Position numbers and translations under genes: made by a program. A DNA stretch of 64,000 nucleotides from Streptomyces sp. HUAS 15-9 (GTDB lineage: Bacteria; Actinomycetota; Actinomycetes; Streptomycetales; Streptomycetaceae), in NCBI RefSeq assembly GCF_025642155.1, contig NZ_CP106798.1, forward strand, positions 5,208,001-5,272,000, written 5' to 3'. This document shows positions 25,672 to 34,809 of this stretch, piece after piece (the first letter of the stretch is position 1; every line of letters starts with the position of its first letter). The notes under the pieces are model-generated. The model searched no databases and was not told where the DNA came from. It saw nothing but the letters and a program-made list of their open reading frames with translations.

Positions 25672-27201
25672 GTGGAACAGCAGCCCACCGAGCAGCCTCC
25701 CGAGCGTCCCGAGCAGCCCCCCGCCTCCCGGGCCATCGAGACCGTCTTCCGGCTGGAGTACCCGCGCGTCATCGCCGGCGTGACCCGTATCGTCCGCGAT
25801 GTCGGTATCGCGGAGGAGCTCGCGCAGGACGCCCTGGTCGCTGCCCTGGAGCAGTGGCCCGGGGACGGTGTGCCCGACAACCCCGGTGCCTGGCTCATGG
25901 CCACCGCACGGCACCGTGCCGTGGACCTGGTCCGGCGCCGCGAGCGCTACGCCCGCAAGCTGGCCGAGATCGGCCGGGACCTGGAGACCACCGCTCCGCC
26001 GCACGAGCCCGCCGATCCGGCGGACATCGACGACGACCTGCTTCGTCTCGTCTTCACCACCTGCCATCCAGTGCTGTCCGCCGAGGCACGGATCGCCCTC
26101 ACCCTGCGTCTGCTGGGCGGTCTGACGACACCGGAGATCGCCCGCGCCTTCCTCGTGCCCGAGCCGACCGTCGCGCAGCGGATCGTGCGCGCGAAGCGCA
26201 CGCTGGCGACGAAGAACGTCGCCTTCGAGGTTCCGTACGGGCCCGACCGCGAGGCCCGTCTCGGCTCCGTGCTCGACGTCATCTATCTGATCTTCAACGA
26301 GGGGTACGCGGCCACGGCCGGGGACGACTGGCTGCGCCCCGCGCTGTGCGAGGACGCCCTGCGCCTGGCCCGTGTCCTGTCCTCCCTCATGCCGAAGGAA
26401 CCGGAGGTCCACGCCCTGACCTCCCTCCTGGAGTTCCAGGCGTCCCGCGCCGCGGCCCGCACCGGCCCCGACGGCGCACCGGTCCTCCTCAAGGACCAGA
26501 ACCGCCGCCGCTGGAACCGCATGCTCATCGCCCGCGGCATCAAGGCCCTCGCCCGCGCGGACGCCACGGCGGTCGGCGCCCCCGGTCCGTACGCCCTCCA
26601 GGCCGCGATCGCCGCCTGCCACGCACACGCGTACTCCTACGAGGAGACCGACTGGACGGCCATCGCGACCCTCTACGGCCTGCTCGCCGCCCGCGCCCCG
26701 TCCCCGGTCGTCGAACTCAACCGCGCGGTCGCCGTGTCCATGGCCGAGGGCCCGGGCCCGGCCCTGGCGATCGTCGACGACCTCGCCGCCGAACCCGCGC
26801 TGCGTGACTACCACCTGCTGCCCAGCGTCCGCGGCGACCTGCTGGCCCGCCTCGGGCGTACGGCGGAGGCGCGCGCCGAGCTCGCGCGGGCCGCCGAGCT
26901 CACCCGCAACGCGCGGGAGCGGGAGCTGCTGGCCGCGCGGGTGAGGAGCTCGACCGGCGGCCATGACCGACACGGCGCTCAGCCGTTCGCGGGCGCCCCG
27001 AGCAGCATCGTCGGGGCGCCCGCGACGCGTGTGAGGAAGACCGTCGCCGAGTTGGGCCCCTGCGGCTTGACCTTCCGCCGCAACTCCTCGGGCTCCACGG
27101 CCGACCCGCGCTTCTTCACGGTCAGCGAGCCGACCTCGCGCTCCCGCAGCAGCGCCTTCAACTTCTTCACACTGAAGTGGAGTTGGTCGGTGATCTCGTA
27201 G
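25672..27201 (+). CDS. ECF42-group RNA polymerase sigma factor with C-terminal extension
   Basis: Sigma2 (VFRLEYPRVIAGVTRIVRD, AEELAQDALVAALEQWP, WLMATARHRAVDLVRRRERY) and sigma4 (LTLRLLGGLTTPEIARAFLV, EPTVAQRIVRAKRTL) are followed by the long helical SigJ/ECF42-type extension (YLIFNEGYAATAGDDWLRPALCEDALRL, VVELNRAVAVSMAEGP). GTG 25672 follows GGAGAG; earlier GTGs would sit in the RHH gene. The last 80 or so codons run antisense over the methyltransferase gene and look random. Inserting one base near 26945 would end the protein at 26965 as ...VEELDRRP. Its target DGPF gene lies across the transposon. Confidence 0.9.
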   Translation: MEQQPTEQPPERPEQPPASRAIETVFRLEYPRVIAGVTRIVRDVGIAEELAQDALVAALEQWPGDGVPDNPGAWLMATARHRAVDLVRRRERYARKLAEIGRDLETTAPPHEPADPADIDDDLLRLVFTTCHPVLSAEARIALTLRLLGGLTTPEIARAFLVPEPTVAQRIVRAKRTLATKNVAFEVPYGPDREARLGSVLDVIYLIFNEGYAATAGDDWLRPALCEDALRLARVLSSLMPKEPEVHALTSLLEFQASRAAARTGPDGAPVLLKDQNRRRWNRMLIARGIKALARADATAVGAPGPYALQAAIAACHAHAYSYEETDWTAIATLYGLLAARAPSPVVELNRAVAVSMAEGPGPALAIVDDLAAEPALRDYHLLPSVRGDLLARLGRTAEARAELARAAELTRNARERELLAARVRSSTGGHDRHGAQPFAGAPSSIVGAPATRVRKTVAELGPCGLTFRRNSSGSTADPRFFTVSEPTSRSRSSAFNFFTLKWSWSVIS

Positions 27202-28214
27202 GCGGACGCGTACGGCGTCGGCCGCAGTTCGTCCGCCGTGACGTACGCGATGGTCGCGTCGACGAGCCCGCCGCCGACCGACTCGGCCACCTCGGCGACC
27301 AGATGCGCCCGGATGACGGCCCCGTCGGGCTCGTACAAGTAGCGCCCCACAGGCCGCACTCGGGGGTCCGGCAGCCCCCGTCCGAGCAGCGACCGCGGCC
27401 CTGGCAGCAGCGTGGCCCGTACGGCGCCGGGCCGGATCCCGGCCCCGAACCACAGCACCGCCTCCTTCACGTCCCCGCCGTCGGAGATCCACTCGGCCTC
27501 GGCGTCGGCCGGGACCGTCTCGTGGGGGATGCCGGGTGCGATCTTCAGCGCGGCGACCCGGGCCGCCGAGGCCGCGCCGACCGCCCACGAGAGCGGCGGG
27601 GAGTACGCCTCCGGATCGAAGATCCGCCCGCCCGTCGCCCGACCACCACCCCTCAACGACGCGCTTCGCGCGGCCCCTCCTGGTCTGCCGCCCCGCCGTG
27701 CCGGGTCGACGAACACGGCGTCGTAGGCGGACGTGTCCACCTCCGTCACGTCCGCCTCGCGCACCTCGATCAGCTCGGCAAGGCCCAGCGCCTCGGCGTT
27801 CGCCCGCGCCACCTCCACCGTCAGCGGATCCCGGTCCACGGCCAGCACCCGGATCCCGGCGCGCGCGAGCGCGAGCGCGTCGCCGCCGATGCCGCAGCAC
27901 AGGTCGGCGACGGAGGTCACCCCCAGATCGCGGAGGCGTCCCGCCCGGTACGCCGCCACGCTCGTCCGTGTGGACTGCTCGACCCCGTTGGGCGTGAAGA
28001 ACATCCGCTCGGCGTCCTCGGCCCCGAACTTCGCCGCCGCCCGCTGCCGCAGCCGGGCCTGGCCGAGGGCCGCCGACACCAGATCCGCCGGGTGCTCGCG
28101 GCGCAGCCGGGTGGCGACGGCGAGTTCGTCGGCGGGGGCCGTGCCGCGGACCTCGTCGAGGAGGGCACGGCCCTCGGGGGTGAGCAGGGAGCGGAAGGGG
28201 AGGAGGTCGTTCAC
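26979..28214 (-). CDS. SAM-dependent methyltransferase with THUMP-like C-terminus
   Basis: A 411-residue cytoplasmic class I methyltransferase. The N-terminal helical part (FRSLLTPEGRALLDEVRG, RRREHPADLVSAALGQARLR) leads to the SAM site VADLCCGIGGDALALARAG, acidic VLAVDRDPLTVEVA, and AVFVDPARRGGR. The C-terminal THUMP-like region (LHFSVKKLKALLREREVGSLTVKKRG) suggests an RNA substrate. GTG 28214 is chosen since upstream sequence is unrelated. It converges on the sigma factor gene and overlaps its extended 3' end. Confidence 0.88.
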   Translation of the reverse strand: MNDLLPFRSLLTPEGRALLDEVRGTAPADELAVATRLRREHPADLVSAALGQARLRQRAAAKFGAEDAERMFFTPNGVEQSTRTSVAAYRAGRLRDLGVTSVADLCCGIGGDALALARAGIRVLAVDRDPLTVEVARANAEALGLAELIEVREADVTEVDTSAYDAVFVDPARRGGRPGGAARSASLRGGGRATGGRIFDPEAYSPPLSWAVGAASAARVAALKIAPGIPHETVPADAEAEWISDGGDVKEAVLWFGAGIRPGAVRATLLPGPRSLLGRGLPDPRVRPVGRYLYEPDGAVIRAHLVAEVAESVGGGLVDATIAYVTADELRPTPYASAYEITDQLHFSVKKLKALLREREVGSLTVKKRGSAVEPEELRRKVKPQGPNSATVFLTRVAGAPTMLLGAPANG

Positions 28215-28304
28215 CGGGTCATTGTGGGCCAGTCGGTGGATGGTGCGCCTCCGGCGGCGGTGCCTGCCCCGGTTCGGGGCCGGGTCCTGCGAGGATCCGG
28301 CACC

Positions 28305-29237
28305 ATGCGAGCAGTCGTACAAAATGACAAAAATAGGGCCCTGAAGAGGGCTGGTCTCCGTGCGGGCGTCGCCGCGCTCGCCGTCGCCGCCGGCGTCTCC
28401 GGCTGTTCGGGGCCGGGCCCGGACAGCGGTGTACGCCCCGCTCCGGGCCAGCAGAGGCTCCAGGCACCCCCCGCACGCGCCCTGGACTCCTACGCCACCC
28501 GGCTGAAGGCCGACCGCGCCGCCCTCGCGGCCGCCGCGCGGCACTGGGACCTGGACCAGGTCCCCCTGATGCCCCCGGCGCCCCCGGCCCGCAAACCGCG
28601 GATCACCGCCCGCGCCGGCTTCGAGGTCGACGGCCAGGAGGAGGAGAAACTGCCGCCGGTCTTCACCACGATCCCCACCAAGCAGAAGGTCGTCTTCCTC
28701 ACCATCGACGACGGCGCCGAGAAGGACCCGGCGTTCCTGCGCATGATGAGCGACCTGAAGGTCCCGTACACCGCCTTCCTCAGCAACTACCTGATCAAGG
28801 ACGACTACGCGTACTTCCGGCAGATGCAGGCCGAGGGCATCACCCTCAACAACCACACCCTCCACCACCCCTATCTGCCCGGTCTGTCCTACGAGGAGCA
28901 GAAGAACGAGATCTGCGGCATGCAGGGCGTGATGGAGAAGTGGTTCGGCAAGGCCCCCACCGTCTTCCGCCCGCCCTACGGCAACTACAACGGCGACACC
29001 CTGCGCGCCGCCAAGTCCTGCGGCATCAAGTACGCGCCGATCTGGGACGAGGAGGTCTTCGTCGACCACTGGGAGTACCGCGAGGACGACAAGAGCCTGC
29101 ACCCCGGCGACATCGTGCTCACCCACTTCCGGGGCCGTGACGACTGGGACGGCACGATGGTCGACGACATGCGCCGTTTCCTGAACAAGGTCACCCGCGA
29201 GGGGTACGCGGTGGCACGCCTGGAGGACTACCTGTGA
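28305..29237 (+). CDS. Polysaccharide deacetylase lipoprotein (NodB domain), active
   Basis: A 310-residue lipoprotein. The signal sequence has hydrophobic AGVAALAVAAG and lipobox VSGC. The NodB domain has motif 1 VFLTIDDGAEKD with both Asp residues, motif 2 NNHTLHHPYL with its metal-binding His pair, motif 3 FRPPYGNYN and a late DIVLTHF with His. It probably removes acetyl groups from a cell-wall or capsule sugar outside the cell. ATG 28305 is the start. The stop overlaps the next gene's GTG, and the next gene is a paralogue. Confidence 0.93.
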   Translation: MRAVVQNDKNRALKRAGLRAGVAALAVAAGVSGCSGPGPDSGVRPAPGQQRLQAPPARALDSYATRLKADRAALAAAARHWDLDQVPLMPPAPPARKPRITARAGFEVDGQEEEKLPPVFTTIPTKQKVVFLTIDDGAEKDPAFLRMMSDLKVPYTAFLSNYLIKDDYAYFRQMQAEGITLNNHTLHHPYLPGLSYEEQKNEICGMQGVMEKWFGKAPTVFRPPYGNYNGDTLRAAKSCGIKYAPIWDEEVFVDHWEYREDDKSLHPGDIVLTHFRGRDDWDGTMVDDMRRFLNKVTREGYAVARLEDYL

Positions 29238-30073
29238 AGCGGCCGAGGGGGCGGCGGCGGTGCCGGGCACTGACGGCGGCCGTGCTCGCCTCGGCCGTCC
29301 TGCTTCCCGTGAGCGGCTGCGCCCAGTCCGTCGACCCCATCGAACGGCTGGGCAAGAAGGCGGCCGCGCGGGTACGGCCGCGCGGTCCCGACGGCGAGCA
29401 GGCGTACCGGCGCTGGGGCCTGGGTTCGCCGCTGGCCCCGGCCCCGACGCCCACGGTGCGTCCCGTGGGGCGGCACACCAAGGGCCGGTCCCTGCCTCCG
29501 GTGGTGGACCGCGTCCGCACCCGTGACCGGGTCGTCTTCCTCACCTACGGCGACGGCGCCGAGAAGGACTCCCGGTTCGCCGACATGGTCCGTGAACTGC
29601 GGCTCCCGGTCAGCGTGTTCCTCACCGACCGCGCCGCCGGACCGGGGTACGCCCGGCTCGCCCGCCTCCAGTCGGCGGGCGCCGGCGTCCAGAACCACAC
29701 CCTCGGCCACACCTCGCTGCGCGGACTGTCGTACGCCGGCCAGCGCGCCGAGATCTGCGGCCAGCAGGACAAGCTCAAGTCCCGCTTCGGCCGGCGCCCC
29801 AGCCTCTTCCGCCCGCCGCACGGCACGTACGACAGGACGACCCTGCGCGCGGCCGACGACTGCGGTGTCTCGGCGGTGGCCCTCTGGCGTGCCGAGACGA
29901 CCGCCGACGGCATCACCTACACCCACGGCCCCGAACACCTCCGCCCGGGCGACATCGTCAACGTGGCCCCGGACGACACCACGGGCCCGACCCTCTGCGA
30001 CCGCACGGCCCGCGTGCTGCGCCGCGCCCAGTCCCGCGGCCTGACGGTGGGCCGCCTGGAGGACTACTTGTGA
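29234..30073 (+). CDS. Polysaccharide deacetylase-like lipoprotein lacking the catalytic Asp
   Basis: A 279-residue paralogue of the preceding gene, coupled to it by a 4-bp overlap (GTGA). It has lipobox PVSGC and the same NodB layout: VFLTYGDGAEKD, NHTLGHTSL, FRPPHGTYD and the shared end GRLEDYL. In motif 1 the first Asp (catalytic base) is Gly, and the late DIVLTH becomes DIVNVA, losing the His. The metal site (second Asp, two His) is retained. It is probably a binding or regulatory pseudoenzyme working with its neighbour. Confidence 0.9.
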   Translation: MKRPRGRRRCRALTAAVLASAVLLPVSGCAQSVDPIERLGKKAAARVRPRGPDGEQAYRRWGLGSPLAPAPTPTVRPVGRHTKGRSLPPVVDRVRTRDRVVFLTYGDGAEKDSRFADMVRELRLPVSVFLTDRAAGPGYARLARLQSAGAGVQNHTLGHTSLRGLSYAGQRAEICGQQDKLKSRFGRRPSLFRPPHGTYDRTTLRAADDCGVSAVALWRAETTADGITYTHGPEHLRPGDIVNVAPDDTTGPTLCDRTARVLRRAQSRGLTVGRLEDYL

Positions 30074-30105
30074 GGCGCCGCTAGCGTTGCGGCCTGACGG
30101 ACTGA

Positions 30106-30246
30106 GTGACGGACTGGGAGATACGCCCCGCATCGACGGCGGACTCCGAGCCGGCGGCGGAACTGCGTGCCGTGGTGCTGAGAGCCGATCTCGAACGGCT
30201 GGGTCGGTACGACGAGCACCGGGTACGGCAGCGACTGCGCGACGGC
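30106..30246 (+). pseudogene. N-terminal remnant of a GNAT acetyltransferase
   Basis: GTG 30106 opens TDWEIRPASTADSEPAAELR and LERLGRYDEHRVRQRLRDGF, the N-terminal strand and helices of a GNAT acetyltransferase. The resemblance ends abruptly after DGF (about 30246), before the acetyl-CoA-binding motif. What follows is low-complexity sequence and a Streptomyces intergenic repeat. It is a truncated gene. Confidence 0.6.
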
Positions 30247-30328
30247 TTCGTCCTGGACACGGAGGACGAGGGCCGCCACCCGCAGGCGACGGCGGCGCTC
30301 AGCCACGACCAGCACGTCCGGCGTTTGA

Positions 30329-30378
30329 GGACGAGGCCGTTCAGGCCGAGGCGAGGGTCTGGGGGTGGCAGCCCCCAG
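30329..30378. repeat. Dispersed Streptomyces repeat with GC hairpin
   Basis: The segment from CGTTTGAGGACGAGGCCG through the hairpin CTGGGGG-N6-CCCCCAG (30359-30378) is a sequence I recognise as commonly dispersed between Streptomyces genes. The 7-bp stem may act as a terminator. It lies in the 380-bp stretch between the acetyltransferase remnant and groES; the rest of that stretch holds the CIRCE elements and promoter listed separately. Confidence 0.6.
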
Positions 30379-30455
30379 GGGGCGGTCACCGCAACACCGG
30401 GCCCGCCGCACAGACGTACGCCGACAGCGGAACCACGGCCGACGCGCCGCAGGCA

Positions 30456-30482
30456 TTGGCACTCCGCTTGACCGAGTGCTAA
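30456..30482. promoter_or_regulatory. CIRCE operator 1 (HrcA site)
   Basis: TTGGCACTC, nine bases, GAGTGCTAA: one mismatch from the canonical CIRCE inverted repeat bound by the heat-shock repressor HrcA. The -35 hexamer of the groES promoter lies inside its spacer, so HrcA binding would block RNA polymerase directly. Confidence 0.95.
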
Positions 30483-30497
30483 TCGCGGTCATAGTCT
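30468..30497 (+). promoter_or_regulatory. groES-groEL promoter
   Basis: TTGACC (30468-30473) and TAGTCT (30492-30497) are 18 bp apart, a good vegetative (HrdB-type) promoter. The -35 is in CIRCE 1, and the start point, about 30504, falls at the beginning of CIRCE 2. The leader to groES is about 125 nt. Confidence 0.75.
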
Positions 30498-30502
30498 CGG
30501 CC

Positions 30503-30529
30503 CTGGCACTCCCCCCTGGAGAGTGCCAA
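30503..30529. promoter_or_regulatory. CIRCE operator 2 (HrcA site)
   Basis: CTGGCACTC, nine bases, GAGTGCCAA. It is a second HrcA operator 47 bp downstream of the first, beginning at the predicted transcription start. Being in the transcript as well, it could also form an mRNA hairpin at the 5' end. Confidence 0.93.
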
Positions 30530-30628
30530 CAACGCGACGGGCAGGTCCGGCACCCGCGACGACGGATCGACCTGGTCGCCACCTCAGACAGTTAACCCCG
30601 TGAGATCTCCGAAGGGGGAGGTCGGATC

Positions 30629-30937
30629 GTGACGACCGCCAGCTCCAAGGTTGCCATCAAGCCGCTCGAGGACCGCATCGTGGTCCAGCCGCTCGACGCC
30701 GAGCAGACCACGGCTTCGGGCCTGGTCATTCCGGACACCGCCAAGGAGAAGCCCCAGGAGGGCGTCGTCCTGGCCGTGGGCCCGGGCCGTATCGAGGACG
30801 GCAAGCGCGTCGAACTCGACGTCAAGGTCGGCGACGTCGTGCTCTACAGCAAGTACGGCGGCACCGAGGTGAAGTACAACGGCGAGGAGTACCTCGTCCT
30901 CTCGGCTCGCGACGTGCTCGCGATCGTCGAGAAGTAA
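30629..30937 (+). CDS. groES: Co-chaperonin GroES
   Basis: A 102-residue GroES that caps the GroEL ring during ATP-driven folding. It has the N-terminal [19 protein letters not shown], the mobile-loop [17 protein letters not shown], and [26 protein letters not shown] 30629 follows AAGGGGGAGG. The gene is transcribed with groEL 122 bp downstream and controlled by HrcA through the two CIRCE sites. Confidence 0.97.
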   Translation: MTTASSKVAIKPLEDRIVVQPLDAEQTTASGLVIPDTAKEKPQEGVVLAVGPGRIEDGKRVELDVKVGDVVLYSKYGGTEVKYNGEEYLVLSARDVLAIVEK

Positions 30938-30968
30938 TTCACCCGAAAGCACATTTCGTTGCTTTGAG

Positions 30969-32688
<1,720 letters not shown>

Positions 32689-32703
32689 GCGACACGCTCC
32701 TGA

Positions 32704-32743
32704 GCGAAGGCCCGGCACTCCCCGCGGAGTGCCGGGCCTTCGC
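32704..32743. terminator. Bidirectional terminator between groEL and the converging gene
   Basis: A perfect 18-bp stem (32704-32721 with 32726-32743, loop CCGC), beginning GCGAAGGCCCGGCACTCC. It lies 15 bp after the groEL stop and 5 bp before the stop of the opposite gene, so it can serve both. Confidence 0.9.
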
Positions 32744-32748
32744 GCTGT

Positions 32749-33456
32749 CTACTGTTCCAACTGGTCGAGAGCGCCCAACTGTTGCATCAGCCCCAGCTGG
32801 TCGTGCTGCCACCAGGTCTCGGCGATCTTGCCGTTGTCGCCGAACCGGAACAGCGTCATCCCGGTCATGGCGACCTTCCTGCCGGTGGGCGCGATCCCCA
32901 GGAAGTCGCCCTTGTGCGTGGCGTTCCAGGTCCACCGCGCACAGGCCCGGTCGCCCTGGGCGAGCACGTCCTCGACCGTGAAGGTGAAGTCGAAGGCGTC
33001 CCGCCACATCCGGTACTCGCTGAGGGCGTTGTCCAGCCCGATCGTGTTCTGCGGATTGATCGGATCGTGGCTGTGGATGTCCTCGTCGAGCAGGTCGTTG
33101 AGCGGCGGCAGCTCGCCCGCGGTGGCGAGCGTGTCCAGGAACCGCCGTACGGTGCCCTCGTACAACTGCTCGTCCCGTACGACGTCCAGGTCCGTGAACG
33201 TGGGCATCTCGTCGCACAACGCGACCAACTCCCGGAAGATCCGGCCGGTCTCCGGGAGGTTGGAGTTCCGCATCGCGTCCTCGTACGTCGGGAACTCCAC
33301 CACTTCGACGATGTGCGACGCGTCCGAACGGTCCTTGCCGACCACCGCGTGCGTCGCCGTCCGCCTGCCCCTGGTCTGCTCGACCCAGTCGTCCATCAGC
33401 CGGCTCATCTCGTCCAGCCGGCTGGTCTTGCACTCGATGAGCTGTACGAACGTCAT
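32749..33456 (-). CDS. Two-domain protein: ABM/EthD-like N-terminus plus SnoaL-like C-terminus
   Basis: About 235 residues. The first 100 (TFVQLIECKTSRLDEMSRLM, DASHIVEVVEFPTYEDAM) resemble a ferredoxin-like monooxygenase-type (ABM) domain. The second half is a SnoaL/NTF2-like fold (DEDIHSHDPINPQNTIGLDN, GIAPTGRKVAMTGMTLFRFGDNGKIAETWWQHD) as in ester cyclases. ATG 33456 has GGAGG upstream. Function is not predictable beyond small-molecule binding. It ends against the groEL terminator. Confidence 0.85.
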   Translation of the reverse strand: MTFVQLIECKTSRLDEMSRLMDDWVEQTRGRRTATHAVVGKDRSDASHIVEVVEFPTYEDAMRNSNLPETGRIFRELVALCDEMPTFTDLDVVRDEQLYEGTVRRFLDTLATAGELPPLNDLLDEDIHSHDPINPQNTIGLDNALSEYRMWRDAFDFTFTVEDVLAQGDRACARWTWNATHKGDFLGIAPTGRKVAMTGMTLFRFGDNGKIAETWWQHDQLGLMQQLGALDQLEQ

Positions 33457-33579
33457 GAGGCCACCTCCGGTCCCCCCCGGGTCCGGCTCTGTCACGCCCA
33501 TTTTCCCACCGGAGCGGCACGATGCCCTGCGTTCACGCTCTCTCCTTTGCGGGCCTCGGCTCGCCCGGATCCCCTGGTG

Positions 33580-34179
33580 TCAGACCCCGGTGCGTGCCCC
33601 CGTGACGGCCCGCCGCGCGAACTCCACCACGTGCTCGCGCAGATCCACCTCGGGCGCGGCCGTGCCCAGGATCAGCCGTGCCATCTGCGGCACCGCGTGC
33701 GGCCACACGGCCAGGCCGATCAGGGTCAGCAGCACGGGAGCGACCTCGGCGGGCGCCTCCTCGCCCAGGGCCCGGGGGAGCTCCATGCTCCGCGCGAGCG
33801 CGGCGATCTTGTCCTCGTAATGACGGCGTCGGCTGTCCTCCCCCGGCAGCACCTCGTTGCGGTAGTGCAGGCCCTCCCACAGCAGAAGCCGCACGAGCAC
33901 GGGGTTGTCGCGGTGGAAGTCGTAGACCCGCCCCACGTACTCGGCCGGATCGTCCCCGCCCTGGAGCGGTACGGCCTCGGCGACCTCGTCCAGAGCGCGC
34001 GCCACGACCGCGTCGAAGAGTTTCTGCTTGTTGCCGAAGTAGCCGTAGATGCGCTCCTTGTTGACCCCCGCGCTCGCGGCGATGCGGTCGACGCGCGCGC
34101 CGGCAATTCCGTGAGCTGCGAATTCTTCGTTCGCGGCGGTGAGCAGCCGCTCCTTGGTGTGGCCAGGGTCCCGTGTCAT
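33580..34179 (-). CDS. TetR-family transcriptional regulator
   Basis: A 199-residue repressor. The N-terminal HTH is KERLLTAANEEFAAHGIAGARVDRIAASAGVNKERIYGYFGNKQKLF. The C-terminal ligand and dimer domain includes HRDNPVLVRLLLWEGLHYRN and APVLLTLIGLAVWPHAVPQM, as in many TetR proteins. It is divergent from a small membrane-protein gene, and two 18-bp palindromes lie between them. It likely represses both genes. Confidence 0.93.
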   Translation of the reverse strand: MTRDPGHTKERLLTAANEEFAAHGIAGARVDRIAASAGVNKERIYGYFGNKQKLFDAVVARALDEVAEAVPLQGGDDPAEYVGRVYDFHRDNPVLVRLLLWEGLHYRNEVLPGEDSRRRHYEDKIAALARSMELPRALGEEAPAEVAPVLLTLIGLAVWPHAVPQMARLILGTAAPEVDLREHVVEFARRAVTGARTGV

Positions 34180-34212
34180 GACTGCAGGCTAGGCCGCCAT
34201 GCCCCCGATCGC

Positions 34213-34249
34213 CAACCAACCAGATGGTTGACAACCAACTAGTTGGTTG
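34213..34249. promoter_or_regulatory. Two adjacent 18-bp TetR-type operators
   Basis: CAACCAACTAGTTGGTTG (34232-34249) is a perfect palindrome, and CAACCAACCAGATGGTTG (34213-34230) is an imperfect copy 19 bp away. Both lie between the TetR gene start (34179) and the divergent membrane-protein gene, the usual place for autoregulation. Confidence 0.88.
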
Positions 34250-34290
34250 ATTTAGTCGTCGTACAGACGCCGACCGGATTGGAATCCGTC

Positions 34291-34626
34291 ATGACCACCG
34301 TCGCTCCCCGCCCCGCCACCATTGCCAAGACCGCGGCTGCCGAGACCGTCACCGCCGCGACGGCCGCCGCTCCCCGGACTCCGGTGCGGGCCCGGGCCGT
34401 GTCCCCGGCGGCGCTGCCCTCCATCCACACCCGGTTCCTGTTCACCTGGCTGTCGGTCTTCGCGGCCCTCACCCTCGCGCAGCTCCTGATCGGCCCCTAT
34501 GTCATGGGCTTCCCGGTGCTGCTGCGCAACCTGATCGTCACCGGTGTGGTCGTCCCGGCCGTGGTCTACGCCCTGCTCCCCACGCTCCTGAAGGTGCGTG
34601 CCGCGGTGCTCCGCCACCGCGCGTGA
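34291..34626 (+). CDS. Small integral membrane protein under TetR control
   Basis: About 111 residues. A Thr/Ala-rich cytoplasmic start precedes two membrane helices (FTWLSVFAALTLAQLLIGPY and LIVTGVVVPAVVYALLPTLL) and a short basic tail. ATG 34291 is preferred; a TTG at 34243 would lie inside the operator. No family with known function is recognised. Its divergence from the TetR gene across two operators makes it that regulator's likely target. Confidence 0.75.
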   Translation: MTTVAPRPATIAKTAAAETVTAATAAAPRTPVRARAVSPAALPSIHTRFLFTWLSVFAALTLAQLLIGPYVMGFPVLLRNLIVTGVVVPAVVYALLPTLLKVRAAVLRHRA

Positions 34627-34749
34627 CGCCCGCGCGAGCCGGAGCATGCGCGCCGGACCCGGCAAGCGGCCATGAACTGGAGGCCGGGGTGGGCGTCTTG
34701 GACGAAGAGGGCGTGCTGCATGGACGAAGAGACGGAAGCAGAGATCCTG

Positions 34750-34809
34750 CCTACTGAGGCCCGTACTTGCCTACTGGGGCCCGTGCTCGCTTACTGGGGC
34801 CCGTACTTG
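34750..34809. repeat. Three tandem 20-bp repeats spanning the SDR gene stop
   Basis: Units at 34750-34769, 34770-34789 and 34790-34809 follow (C/T)TACTGGGGCCCGT(A/G)CT(T/C)G with one or two changes each. The third contains the final codons and stop of the oxidoreductase gene; the other two lie just after the stop. This looks like slippage duplication of the gene's own end. Confidence 0.85.

Noticed and set aside
34750..34809. CRISPR-like array
   Set aside because: Repeats are directly adjacent without spacers and only 20 bp long. No CRISPR array or cas gene was seen anywhere in the window.
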